Assembly: GCA_029216955.1 (NCBI GenBank)
Contig: JANAVB010005597.1
Span: 46,175,480-46,239,479, forward strand
Length of the DNA: 64,000 bases
Direction of reading: 5' to 3'
Origin: Iris pallida
Lineage: Eukaryota; Streptophyta; Magnoliopsida; Asparagales; Iridaceae
The notes under the pieces were generated by a model. It saw only the letters and a list, made by a program, of their open reading frames with translations. It was not told where the DNA came from and made no database searches. Of the stretch, positions 1 through 12,049 are shown in pieces (position 1 is the stretch's first letter; each line of letters begins with the position of its first letter). A program made the position numbers and the translations under genes.

Positions 1-429
1 ACATATATCTATTTCTGGGAATTCATCATGTTATAATTTGTATATATCACATTGATGAAAATTTGAAGTAGATAGTGGACACAAGAGAAGTTGTTTCATT
101 TATATGTTTCAGGCCTGCCTTGTTTGCTTCTTTTTGTTGCTTTCATCTGTTGAATGGTTATCTCAGTATTTAGCTGATGGCAAAATGAATTGTAAACACA
201 GCCCATATTTAGCTAATGGCAAAAGAGATGAATGCATTTCTTCCATCAATATGGGTTGATTTTGAATGCATTTCTTCCATCAATATGAGATGAAAAGCGA
301 AAGAATTACAGTAAGAGAGAATAAAACAAAAGCGATGAATGCATTTTTTCAAAATTTCTGATTTCTCAATATGGAAACAGACAACCCATATTTAGATGTG
401 GCAAAATGTAGGTAAGATGAGTTAAAGTA

Positions 430-605
430 TCATACATATGTTTGTAACCAGCAAAGGGGCATATTTAGAGTATAAGACAGAAAAGTATCAGTCATATTTA
501 GAGTATAAGAGGAGTTAAAGTATCAGACATATTTAGAGTATAAGACAGAGTTAAAGTATCAGACATAAATATAGTATAAGGCAAAGGGGCATATGTTTGT
601 AACCA
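430..605. repeat. Degenerate short tandem repeat
   Basis: The phrase AGTATCAGACATATTTAGAG followed by TATAAGACAGAGTTAA recurs about four times with small changes. The phrase GGGGCATATGTTTGTAACCA flanks it in different arrangements. Units are about 35 bp. No coding potential is visible. Confidence 0.6.
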
Positions 606-1683
606 GCAAGACAATGTTCAGTTTACCTCTTATATTCTCCTGTAGGCGTTCTTCCAAGCCAGACAAACTTGCATAAGTCATTCATTGGTTAGGCGTCTAT
701 CTTAGCCTAAGCATCTCACTTATAATTATGCAAGCATATTCCTGCTTGGCATGGTAGGTCCGCATTATTAGTAGCACTAACAGTCACGTACATGCAGCCT
801 TCCTGAAAAGTAGATAGTAAGCTTGTTGCTCTTTATATCCACTAACAGTCGCACTAAAAGTCGCATACATGGCAGCGACTATCTAACTATAACCTCAACT
901 ATTACATTTAAGCTTGTTCCTCTCTATATCCACTCTTTAACTCAGTTTTTTTTACAATATTGTATACTAGACCAGACTGATCTTGATTTGCAAAAAAATA
1001 TAGTTAGACAAGTAGATAGTAAGGACTTGTTTAGATAGTCGCATAACATTATATCAAGGTTCACTTCATAAAGAAACAAAAACATAGTTGAAATTAGATC
1101 TTCACATATCTTAAGATCTAGTAGCATAAAGAAAGTGGCCCTAGTTGCAAGAATAGTAATTTCCTATACAATTTACTTAGGAATAATGTCACACCATCAG
1201 GTCACTTCTTTCATGTTATTATATATCAATATGGGAACATATACTACAACAGAAAGAAAGAAAGAAAAAAAGATAAGAAAGGCCTTTAAAGACCATATAA
1301 TTGTATATCGAACAATACTTCTGTCCCTTTCTCTACTTTTAGGGGTGTGTAGGTTGAGTGGTTGTGGGTAAGGTTTGACGCTAACCAATTCCAGCTAATG
1401 TATTGGGAGGTATAATTTCAAAATGGTATATACAAAATTGTATATAAACTCAACAAATGAGTTAGAGAATTTCAGAACATAATGAAAGGGTACTGCCATC
1501 AAAGAGGCTATACAATAGAAAATATGAGTTAATCTTTTTTACTTCATTAGGGGAAATCATGTTTTTGGAAATAAGAATCATAAGAGGTAGGCTATTTCGG
1601 TAATAAAATTTCAGATTCATCATTTTATATATTACATTTAGAAAATGACGAGATTACGTACAGGTTTATGCTTTTTCAGTATC

Positions 1684-2165
1684 AGCCATGAGTTTTAAGG
1701 CCGAGTTTCAGTCATATATGGTGGAAACGGATACATGAGCTTCAAGAATAAGCTTTCAGTAAGAATATGCTTTAATACTGTCTCACAACCAGTCATGTAT
1801 GTTCAAGGCAAAGTATCAGTATCAGTATCAGTCATTAGTTTCAAGACAGGGTATCAGTATCAGTCATGTATGTTTATTGGAAATAGACGAAAAAGGCTTG
1901 GACTTGAAGCTGTCTTGAAACTCATGACTTGGGTATATGTATTAAAACTCATGACTGAAAAAGCTGTCTTGAAACTCATGACTTGAAGCTGATACTGAAG
2001 CTGATACCCTGTCTTGAAACTCATGTCTTGGACTGATACCCTGTCTTTAAACTCATGACTTGAAACTTACTGGAAACGGACTGAAAAAGGCTTGGACTTG
2101 AAGCTGATACCCTGTCTTAAAACGGATACATGAGTTTCAAGGCAAACTGAAAAGGCTTGGACTGA
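1684..2165. repeat. Mixed direct and inverted repeat cluster
   Basis: A 21-bp word at 1837-1857 (AGTTTCAAGACAGGG...) is repeated as its exact reverse complement at 2001-2021. Near copies of the inverted form lie at about 2034-2054 and 2106-2122. The word GTCTTGAAACTCATGACTT occurs repeatedly between 1912 and 2060. The stretch can fold into alternative hairpins. Related words (CAGTACAGTCACGT, TGTTCAAGGCAAAG) return at 27165-27300 on the other side of the nested block. Confidence 0.7.
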
Positions 2166-3435
2166 AAAATGTTACGACCCGCACCCACTGTGAGGGTACG
2201 AGAACGTAACAACGCCCAGCCTACACCGCAGTGTCGGCGGTAGAACGCTATCCTAGGTCACAACATCTAACAATATAAGCTAAGCAGTTTATACTCCCCG
2301 AATGGGGGTGACATAGCAGAAAATAAACTCAAACACAACTAAGGAAGAAGAAGCACGATATGATAAAGAACTCATGGAAAATACAGATGGTCAAATAGTC
2401 TAAGATAACATCTCAGCAGATATCCAGAGTACAAGGTCACAGCTACTGAATATGAAAGAATATATACAACCCAAATCTCAAACATAGAAATAAAGTCTAA
2501 CTACTAGTCTCAAGACAACATAAGTAAGATAAAGCCTAACTAAGCTAGTCTAGGCAGTAGGGTAAAGTCGTCAGCTAGAGCTGTCCAGTAGAAGGTATCC
2601 ACACAGGCCTCCTCCTCGTCCTCTGTAATATTTTCAACAGGTCCAGTCAGGATAGGAGCGAGTACAATACATCTCAATAGTTCATAGCAGGTTAGAAAAT
2701 ATAATCATGCAGTAAAGTAAAATATAGATACTGAAGGAAATACAGTATGTAAACAGAGAGAGAGTTGTAATAGAAATATCTACTATAAATAGAGACTAAC
2801 AGTGGCTAGTGAGTCAGAGTACAATATAGACATGTAAATGGCATAGGATGATTCTGATGCTACACTATGGAAGGATTCTGATGCTACACTACTTGGATAT
2901 TATTCACATGTCTACTTCTACTCTCCCGTACCCCCAATCAATACACAAGGATCCAACCAGGTTATGTTATGATTCTATGTAACGGCCCCCGAAGGGTGGT
3001 ACATAGTAGTCCCATAAATGGGGATTCTGGGAAACCCAATAAATGGGATAAGGATTCAAGAAAAACTCTGTGATCATAAGAGTATATGTCACAAGTGATC
3101 AAAGAACCAACGAAGCATAGTGATACACCATGTAAGTGAAACACACAAAACATATAGTACCCGATGCCCCCTGAAGGGATAACATCTCAAGAAGGGATCC
3201 ATATAGTACTAATCCGTGTGACCAACGTGACAGTATCAAGTAAAGTAATTTAATGCAGGAAAATAATTCTAAGCAGGATATGAAATGATCAGAGAATGTA
3301 TTCGCCTGTATCTGAGGGTCCGGATGAAATGTACTGTCCGAGGAGAGGTGTCTGGCTCCTAATCAGAACAGCACAAGTCACAACAAGTCTAAAATGGTAA
3401 AATAAAGTTATACTATGCACTCTACATGCGTCTAG

Positions 3436-3529
3436 GTCAATCTAGGCCAAAGTCAACTCTTGGTCAACCCTAGAAGTCAAACCTAAGTCAACTATGGTCA
3501 AACTAGGTCAACAAGTCTAAATTAGGTCA
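3436..3529. repeat. GTCAA/TTGAC (W-box-like) cluster
   Basis: Eight copies of GTCAA, mostly as GGTCAA or AGTCAA, lie within about 95 bp inside the solo LTR. TTGAC is the core of the W-box bound by WRKY transcription factors. A similar cluster is found in the right part of the same LTR (26640-26930) and another in CACTA-1 (19220-19345). Whether it acts as a promoter element or is only low-complexity drift cannot be decided here. Confidence 0.5.
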
Positions 3530-3929
3530 AACTAGTCATTCTAGGTCTAACTAGTCCATTCTAGGTCTAACAGGGCAACACAAGTCCAATCCAGACTCTA
3601 AACTGACACACAGACACATCCATGGGCCATAGGCTATACCATGCCTATGAACCAACCATATTCACATAACACATGCCAATATATATCTAATATATATTAC
3701 ACATATTGATATAGCTATAATATAATATAGAAACACACATATAGGCTAACTATATACATATCACCCATACACTACATATATCCAAATTAATACATGATAG
3801 TACACACACATTAGCATATAGGTACCTATAGTATATCACATATATATAGGATACCTAAAAATGGAAAACTCACATACTCATAAGCATAGTGAAATAGGAA
3901 ATGAAATGTGTTGTGTTCAAGTGTGGGTG

Positions 3930-6864
3930 TGTCACGCCCCAGAACCAGAATACTGGAGAGCGGGGGAATGACTCAGCCAGCTACGTATTACGGGTAGATG
4001 AATACCGTATAATACGATCAATGCTGTCTAACAAGACGAGGGGGTGCATACTACATGAAAGTCTCATATGGTCACTTCACATCTATTGTCTCAATCATTC
4101 AAACAAGAAACAGAAATAGAGAACATGTGAGATAAAGCAGTAAGGCGTCCCAAACGCTCAGTCAAAATGTTCTTGATATCTGGCTTTACAAAACACAGCC
4201 AGATGATGTAGTCAGTATACACAATTGTTATCAGCTGCAGCCTGACTTAGTTACAATTATGCAAAAGTAGGTACAAGACAATCCGACTAACATGTCGGTG
4301 CCAAACGGCAAAGTATAAAGTATTTAACAAAATGAGCGGAGAAGTAAGAAAACCCACTCGAGCCCTCCTGCGATCATCCCTCTAGTGTTGACCATCGTGG
4401 AGGTAGAAGTAAGCTGGATCCTCGGAGACCGGCTCTAAATCTGGCCATGCAAAACCAGAGAGGTTAGACCTCTAACAGCAAGTACCGCAAGGAAGCACGA
4501 TATGAGGGATTAAAACCAGTAGTGAGAAAATATGATAAATAGATCTCTGCTTTCTACTGGGATTCACATAGTATCACGACACTTCGAACCAACCTCCCAA
4601 CCAAACAAGGACAGAAGTTGGCACGTCATGTCCTGACATTCTGATCATCTCAGTTAGGTAACAGAGGACATACAGTACACAAACAAATTAATTTAAACGG
4701 CCATTCAACTACTACGGCTTGCTACTGTGAGTTCCAAGTTATCCTGGAATTATGTAATAGAGATTCCTCAGTTCTTACTATGTGCAAGCAAGGATAGTTT
4801 ACCCAGTCAATCAATTGCGCCAATCATGAATTAGACGAGTCCCAGCGGGACGCCCGTCATCAATATACAATATACAATAGATAATATAACCAGATACCGC
4901 TCCCTGCCCGTGTGGCAGATTTGTAGTATCTGTGGGGACCAACCGGCCTGTCGGGCACTACTAGTCCCAAGAGGGCTGCCATGTAAGAACTCGGGAATCC
5001 ATTCTCTCCATGCAATAATTATTTTATTTAACTTAATAGTCTCTACGTTAAGTGAAATCCCATGCCGTGGGTCATGGTCATTCAAATGAGTACTTTCGTA
5101 CGGGATACGATATGCACAACTCTACAACGATACCAGTGTGGTTAGGTTGCAGGTCTTACATAGCGTAATGCAACAATCAAAACTAACCACGGAGTAATCA
5201 TACCTTGACCATAAAGTACACATGCTGCTTTTATAAAATAAGTAAATAAATAAATAAATAAATTGAAGCCTGCATATGCCTGTATGTCGATATTCGGGAT
5301 CAGCCAGTCGATTACAATAGTTCATAATTAATATGAACGTGTCTCATTCATTCAATTTAATAAGACGACTAGCCAGTCTCTTAGTTCCAACTAGGAACGC
5401 ATGATCAATTATTAGTCGAAGTAACAGTCGGATCAATTCGTGATAAGGCATGAAAGTCAACTAGTATTAAGCATGATCGAGTCTATAACTAGCATAAAAT
5501 AGTTGGTAACATATTCTTGAAGCCAAGAAAAAGATCTACAACTTTCATGTTGGAAGCTAGGAGAAATTCGGACAAGAAAACAGTCAAAAAGAGCCTCAAA
5601 CAATCAAAATCAGCCAAAATCAGCCTCATGCGGCTCAAAAAATTCTTATGCGGCTCAAAATGCTCATGCGGCTCCAAAAATCCTTATGCGGCTCAAAATG
5701 CTCATGCGGCTCCAAAAATCCTTATGCGGCTCAAAATGCTCATGCGGCTCAAAATGCTCATGCGGCCAGAAAAGCTTATGCGGCCAGGAATGGTCATGCG
5801 GCCAGAAAAGCTTATGCGACCAAAAATGGTCATGCGACCAGAAATACTTATGCGGCCAGAAATGGTCATGCGGCCAGAAAAGCTTATGCGGCCAGAAATG
5901 GTCATGCGGCCAGAAAAGCTTAATGCGGCCAGGAATGGTCATGCGGCCAGAAAAGCTTATGCGTCCAGGAATGATCATGCGGCCAGAAAAGCTTATGCGG
6001 CCAGGAATGGTCATGCGGCCAGAAAAGCTTATGCGGCCAGAAATGGTCATGCGGCCAGAAAAGCTTAATGCGGCCAGGAATGGTCATGCGGCCAGAAAAG
6101 CTTATGCGACCAGAAATGGTCATGCGGCCAGAAAAGCTTATGCGGTCAGGAATGGTCATGCGGCCAGGTACTATTCATCGTTCCTGCCAAAATCAGGACA
6201 GATGAACATAGAAGTTTGACCAAAATTATTTTGGCCATAACTTCCTCAAATCAAGTCGAAATCTAACTTTTCAAAAGTCAAAATTGGGTAGAATTGAATT
6301 CTCTACAACATAGAACAATCAAAACATGGAAATGATGAAGTTTGATAGATCAAAAACCAAGAAAATCAAAAAGGGGGAAAACTTAGATCTACACAAAACT
6401 AACCATGGAAAACAAAAACTACAAGACCTAAACATATAGAGAAAGAAGAGACAAGCACAATAGACTAAAAATAAATAGGGATGCATGAAATTCTCCATGA
6501 TGTGCAAGATGTACTTGCCTCTCACAAGTGGGTTAGGGTTTGGTAGAGGAGTAAATGTGAATGAATGAAGAGAGAGAATAAAAGAAGAAGTTTTATATCA
6601 ATGTCAAGTGGATCTCCACCATTCATTCTCTCCACCAAATCCAAGCCATCAATTCCTTTCCATGTTGAACCAAACCACACCAAGTTGGTTTACCATGAAC
6701 CGAAATGAACCAAGAGCCAAGAAAAAGCAGAAAATAAAATACAGAAAAATAATTAGCATGAAATTAAAAGAAATAAATATAAAATAAATACATGACAGAT
6801 ACTAAATAAATTCGGGCAAGCGGTATACTTATAAAAATATGCATTCCGGGAACGGAGAGTGACA
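3930..6864 (-). repeat. 3' LTR of Gypsy-1 (2935 bp)
   Basis: It matches 12050-14728 along its length with scattered substitutions of a few percent (for example 4375-4460 against 12475-12560). It is 256 bp longer than its partner, and nearly all of that difference lies in the internal minisatellite at 5627-6168. Open frames inside it are side effects of the minisatellite. Confidence 0.95.
5627..6168. repeat. HindIII-rich minisatellite in 3' LTR
   Basis: Two related 18-bp half units alternate: ATGCGGCCAGAAAAGCTT and ATGCGGCCAGGAATGGTC. Together they make a 36-bp period, preceded by units of the form ATGCGGCTCAAAATGCTC. I count ten AAGCTT (HindIII) sites. Because the period is a multiple of three, frames stay open on both strands, which creates false ORFs of up to 183 codons. 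Confidence 0.95.
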
Positions 6865-7027
6865 TCTCTACCCACCTTAGATAAATTCCGTCCTCGAAAT
6901 TTCAAATCCAAGCAGATAGGAAAAACCGAGCTGATCTAGGTACAAGAAACTTGAGCAAGCAATCATTCTTCAATGTTTAACTAGCAGATAACATATCTAT
7001 ATTAACAATCTACGATATCAAGTAGTT
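6865..7027 (-). other. Polypurine tract region of Gypsy-1
   Basis: Read on the minus strand, the sequence next to the 3' LTR is purine-rich (AAGGTGGGTAGAGA, about 6865-6878). It is preceded by TTTCGAGGACGGAATTT, a phrase typical of the segment just before the 3' LTR of plant chromoviruses. This is the expected plus-strand priming site. The remainder up to the end of pol is untranslated. Confidence 0.75.
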
Positions 7028-7831
7028 CTATCTATGAGGTGACAAGCATGAGGGGTTAAGGCAATCAAGGTACACGGGAAGAAATATACCTTGTGAGTCA
7101 AACAGATGTGGATACCGTGATCGGATATCATCCTCACGTTCCCACGTTGACTCTCCTAATGAGTGATGACCCCAAGCAACCCGGATAAGGCTAATTGTTC
7201 GGTTCTTGAGTATCTTCTCTGTCCGGTCCAAAATGGACACCGGCTGCTCCTCGTAAGACAAGTTGGTACCAACAACCAACTCAGAATGATCAAGGATATG
7301 GCTGGAGTTCGATACATACCTTCGCAATTGAGATACATGAAACACGTCATGCACCTCTCGTAACAAAGGTGGAAGGGATAAACGATAAGCAACATCGCCT
7401 ACCCTATCAAGGATAACGAATGGTCCTACGTATCGCGGACTCAACTTTCCGCGAACGCCAAATCTAATGACCCCACGGGTAGGTGAGATCCGCAAGAACA
7501 CGTGGTCCCCAACAGAAAACTCTAGCGGTCTACGATGCTGGTCCGCCCAATGACGATGCCGGTCCTGTGCAACTCGAAGTCGCTCTCTAATTCCTTTGAC
7601 CAATTCAACTGTCTGAACAATCATTTCTGGGCCTAACATCTTCCTCTCCCCGATATCATCCCATGCTAGTGGCGATCTACACTTCTTACCATATAGTGCT
7701 TCGAATGGCGCCATCTGGATACTGGCTTGATAACTGTTGTTGTATGAAAACTCAACTAAGTGCAGGTGGCTCTTCCAAGATCCTCCAAAATCTAGGGTAC
7801 AAGCTCGCAACATATCTTCTAAAGTCTAAAT
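7028..7831 (-). pseudogene. pol: Gypsy-1 pol, integrase C-terminal part with chromodomain-like tail
   Basis: This is the end of the polyprotein, separated from the upstream part by a frame change. It contains the end of the integrase core (LRACTLDFGGSW, YNNSYQASIQMAPFEALYG), the GKLSPRYVGPF region and a final segment around VAWGHHSLGESTWERE that resembles the chromodomain of plant chromoviruses. Such tails guide integration toward particular chromatin. A TAG at 7826-7828 (minus strand) interrupts the frame just before the open segment of 261 codons, so even this part is not joined to its upstream sequence. Confidence 0.9.
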
Positions 7832-7898
7832 TGTTCTTTCTGATTGCCCGTCCGTCTGTGGATGGTAAGCCGTGCTAAATCTTAACTTGGTGCCCAGA

Positions 7899-10800
7899 CT
7901 ATGATGTAAGCTCTTCTAGAAATATGATGTAAAAACGGGTATCTCTGTCGGACACAATACTGACAGGGACTCCATGCTGTCTGACTATCTGTTGCATATA
8001 CAACTCTGCCAACTTTTCTGTAGATTGCCCTACTCTGAAAGGGAGAAAGTGTGCCACCTTTGTAAGCCGATCTACTATCACCCAAATAGCATCTTTACCA
8101 CTTGGTGATCTCGGTAAATCGGTCACAAAGTCCATTGTGATGTGCTCCCACTTCCATTCCGGGATAGGAAGTGGCTGTAATAACCCAGCTGGCCTTTGCT
8201 GTTCTGCCTTCACTTGCTGACATACCAAGCAACGAGAAACGAATCTAGCTATCTCCCTCTTCATCCCGTTCCACCAGAAGTGCTGCTTGATATCTTGGTA
8301 CATCTTGGTCCCTCCAGGGTGTATAGAATATTGGGAACTATGAGCCTCTGCCATAACCTCCTGTCTGATATCTCCACTGGGCACACATAGGCGTGATCCA
8401 AACCTAAGCGTACCATCTTCATGAATTCTCATCTCCTTCCTGAGTCCTGACTCACATTCTGCTCTAAGCTTCTGAATCCTTGGGTCCTGTGCCTGAGCTG
8501 CCTTGATCCTATCTACCAAGTCGGATTGAACTCGTAGACTCGCCAGAATTCCTACATCACTAGAAAGTATAACCTCGATGCCCATCTCCTGAAGGTCTTC
8601 TAAAATGTGCTTCTGTGTTGTCAACATAAATGCGCCGCCTCTCCTGCTAAGAGCGTCTGCTACCATATTAGCCTTGCCTGGATGATACTGAAGCTCCACG
8701 TCATAATCCTTGATCAACTCCAACCATCTTCTCTGTCTCATGTTCAGCTCCTTCTGAGTAAAGATGTACTTCAGACTTTTATGGTCCGTGTACATATCCA
8801 CTCGATCACCATATAAGTAATGCCTCCATAGCTTCAAAGTAAATACTACTGCCGCCAACTCCAAGTCATGAGTTGGATAATTCTTCTTGTGGTCCCAAAG
8901 CTGCCTAGATGCATACGCTATCACCTTCCCATGCTGCATGAGGACACATCCAAGTCCTTTACCTGATGCATCACAATATACTATAAAATCTCCGGGTCCA
9001 ACTGGCAATGTAAGAATAGGCGCTGATATCAACTTCTGCTTCAAGGTGTCAAATGATGCCTGGCACTCTGCCGACCAGATAAATGACACATCCTTCCGTG
9101 TCAAGCGGGTCATGGGTGCTGAAAGTCTTGCAAAATCTGATACGAATCTCCTGTAATATCCTGCCAATCCCAAGAAACTTCGTACATCAGCTACGGTCTT
9201 AGGTACTGGCCAGCTCTCTACTGCTTCTACCTTCTTGGGATCTACTGCTACTTCAGCTCCTGATATGATATGACCCAAAAATGAAATATGATCCGTCCAG
9301 AACTCATACTTGCTGAGCTTGGCATACAACTGGTTCTCCCTCAGAACCTGTAACACTGTCCTGACGTGGTCTTCATGCTCCTCTTCACTGGCAGAGTACA
9401 CAAGAATGTTATCGAGAAACACCACGGCAAACTGATCTAGGTATGGCATAAAGATGCGGTTCATCAAGTCCATAAATATTGCTGGAGCATTGGTCAAACC
9501 AAACGACATTACCAAGAATTTATAATGCCCATACTTCAACCTGAATGCTGTCTTGGGAATATCCTCCTTCCGAACCCTCACCTGATGGTACCCTGAACGA
9601 AGATCTATCTTGGAGAAAACTTTAGTCCTGCTCAACTGATCAAATAAGTCGTCGATCCTGGGTAATGGGTACTTATTCTTTACTGTTGCCGCGTTAAGCT
9701 TCCTGTAGTCAATGCACAATCTGGATGACCCATCCTTCTTCTCCATAAGTACCACTGGTGCTGCCCACGGTGATACGCTAGCTTGGATGAACTTTTTCTC
9801 CTTCAGTTCCTCTATGTGCTGGTATACCTTGGCCTGCTCTGAATCCGCCATTCTGTAAACTCGATCTGATATCGGTTTAGTTCCAGGTGCCAATTCTATA
9901 CTGAACTCAATATCCCTAACCGGTGGTAGACCTGGAAGTTCTTCAGGAAATACATCCAGAAACTCTTCAACTACCTTCGGAACTTGAACTTCTTCCATTG
10001 CCGTTATTACTCCCTGCTCTTGCTGAGTTGCTTCTGATCTGACTAAGGTGAATCTCTCCATGCCTGGAATATCAAAAGATACACTCCTACTACGATAATC
10101 TATTGTCGCATGACTGTCTTTCAGCCAGTCCATGCCTAAGATAACGTTAAAATTTCCAACATAAAATTCTATCAACTGGGCGGGTAAGGAATGCCCACAA
10201 ACTACAATGCTACATGCTAGAATAACTCTACTAACTCCTACGAGCCCATTGCCAGCGAGTATATTCAACCTTCCTGGCAATGCCTCGAACTCCATTCTTA
10301 GCCGTGTCGTAAATTGTGCAGATATAAATGAATGTGATGCTCCTGAATCAAACAATGCTACTGCGGGATATGAAGCGACGAGAATGTTACCTGCCACAAC
10401 ATCTCCCGATGCTAATGCCTCTTCCAAGGACAGAGTGAATGCCTGCCCTCGACCTCCTTGTTGGTTTCCATGCTGTGTCCTAGCCTGGTGCTGCTGCTGG
10501 CCCCTTCCCTGATGATGCTGGGGTGGTCTATACTGGTGTTGCTGCATCGGCGGTCCCTGCTGCCGAAATATCTGAGCCTGTGGCATTAACGGACGCTGGG
10601 CCAATGGTCTCACTGCCACTGCTGGTCCTCGATACTGTCCTGCCCCTGGTGCTGGCAGAGCAGGAAACTGCTGAGCTGGTCCTCCTGACCTTGAATTCAT
10701 GGAACATGTGGTAACCCGATGATCTGGATTTCCACATATCAAATACAGCCCGTTCAATGTCTGACACACATCTCTAGTGTATCCTACCTTCCCACAATAA

Positions 10801-11930
10801 GTGCAGCCTGCCGGGGGTTGATGGTTCTTCTTTTGTTGCTGTTGTTGCTGTCTGGATGGTGGTGCTGGCCCTCGTATCGCCACATCGTGGATACGAATGC
10901 CAGGGGGTGGTGCTGTTGTCCGGGGCACTGCTCCCCCTCCTCCTTCAATCTGACTGTGAGATCTCTTCTGACCCCCAGTCCTTGCCGTGATCCTCTGAAT
11001 GGTGATCTCATGCCTTCGGGTTGCCGTTAACACTTCGTCGAAAGTCTGATAGTTGTGCCCCTCTATCAATTGCAAGAGCTCAAGATGAAACCCTTGCTGG
11101 AACCTCATCGCCCTCTGGCGCTCCGTTACTACCATCTCTGGGGCGAACCTGCTCAATCTGCAGAACTCCGCTGCATAAGCATCTACCGTCTTGCCGGCCT
11201 GCTTGAGGTTGATAAACTTCTGCTGTAGCTCAAACTGAGCCACAACTCCAGTCTTGAATCTTGCTGTGAAATTGTCCCAAGCAACGGGACGTCTGATACC
11301 TACTTCCTCTGATTCCCACCAATCACGTGCGAGATCCTGAAGTAACAACTTCACTTGATCCACACGTTCTTCTGGCGGCACCTTAGCTGCTGTCAGAATA
11401 GCCTCAATATCCTTAAGCCATGCATCTGCTGAGATGGCATCTTCCGTGCCCTCGAAACGACGGGGATTGTACTTATAAAACCTGGCTGATGCTCCTGAAT
11501 CTGGCCTCGCCCCTCTTTCTAATGCCGTCTGCAATCCTTGGTTGAGTAGTACGTTCTGCTCCTGCAACTGAGCGTGCATGCGCTGCTGGGCTAACATCTG
11601 ATATTGTTGGGTAGCCATCATTCCTCTTATGATCTCCAGAAGGGCTGGTGTGTCCACTTCCACAGGGGTAGGTGGAACTGTTGGTGGTGGTGGAACATCC
11701 GGATACTGCGGTCCAGCTGCTGCTTCCACTATTACTTCTTCTTGGATGGTCTCTTGAGTTAATACCGGCCCTTGTTGCTGACCAACATGGTCAGGTTGTC
11801 CGTGTTGCTCTTGTTGTTGTTGCCCAGTCCTGACAGATGCGGACGAGGTGCCCCTAAGAAAAGGGACAAGAGAACAATCAAACGACCGGACAGAAAAGAT
11901 CAATGAAGTCAAAGGATACTGGAATGTCAA
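7899..11930 (-). pseudogene. gag-pol: Gypsy-1 gag-protease-RT-RNase H-integrase polyprotein (frameshifted)
   Basis: An open frame of 1343 codons. Residues about 150-310 are the retrotransposon gag domain. Two zinc knuckles follow at about 376-409, but both are damaged: the first has Tyr where His is expected ([14 protein letters not shown]), the second has lost its first Cys. The protease site DSGASH is at 528-533. Reverse transcriptase spans about 710-890, and its active-site motif reads FLDN at 838-841 instead of F(I/L)DD, so a catalytic Asp is lost (codon 9408-9410). RNase H (YCDAS) starts near 985. The integrase HHCC finger is at about 1197-1237, and catalytic Asp residues are at about 1267 and 1328. 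A small insertion near 7935 shifts the frame and ends the protein before the integrase Glu. The start codon is uncertain: the first 30 residues look like translated leader. Confidence 0.93.
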
Positions 11931-12049
11931 TCTAGGGTTGATAACAATGAATCATGAGATCAAGGGGGAACATGTGTGATTGAGACATCCTATAATCAAA
12001 ATACCCCACAAGTCTGAAACCAGACCTGCATGGGCCACCACTAAAACCT
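11931..12049 (-). other. Gypsy-1 leader and primer-binding region
   Basis: On the minus strand the sequence after the 5' LTR runs AGGTTTTAGTGGTGGCCCAT. It does not match the initiator-Met tRNA primer site that the other two elements in this window use. I could not assign a tRNA. Either a different primer is used or the site has decayed. Confidence 0.5.

Larger units (their letters stand above)
1..2169. other. Old intergenic locus, left part
   Basis: AT-rich sequence with no open frame resembling a known protein. It continues on the far side of the nested block at 27104, because the two sides are joined by the AAAAA target-site duplication of the solo LTR. Short degenerate repeats such as TATCAGACATATTTAGAG and CAGTATCAGTCATG recur in it. 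The small open frames at 823-1388 and 1735-1986 have no family signature, so I do not call them genes. Confidence 0.6.

Noticed and set aside
5627..6168. CRISPR-like regular repeats
   Set aside because: The repeats are contiguous tandem units without unique spacers, lie inside a plant LTR and have no cas genes.
5489..6219. Several overlapping open frames of 60-183 codons on both strands
   Set aside because: They run through the 18/36-bp minisatellite of the Gypsy-1 LTR. The period is a multiple of three, so frames stay open by repetition. The same happens at 13607-14102.
10207..11206. Plus-strand open frames of 61-103 codons
   Set aside because: They are antisense to the Gypsy-1 gag and protease coding region, with no signature of their own. 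The same applies to 37761-41749 opposite Gypsy-2.
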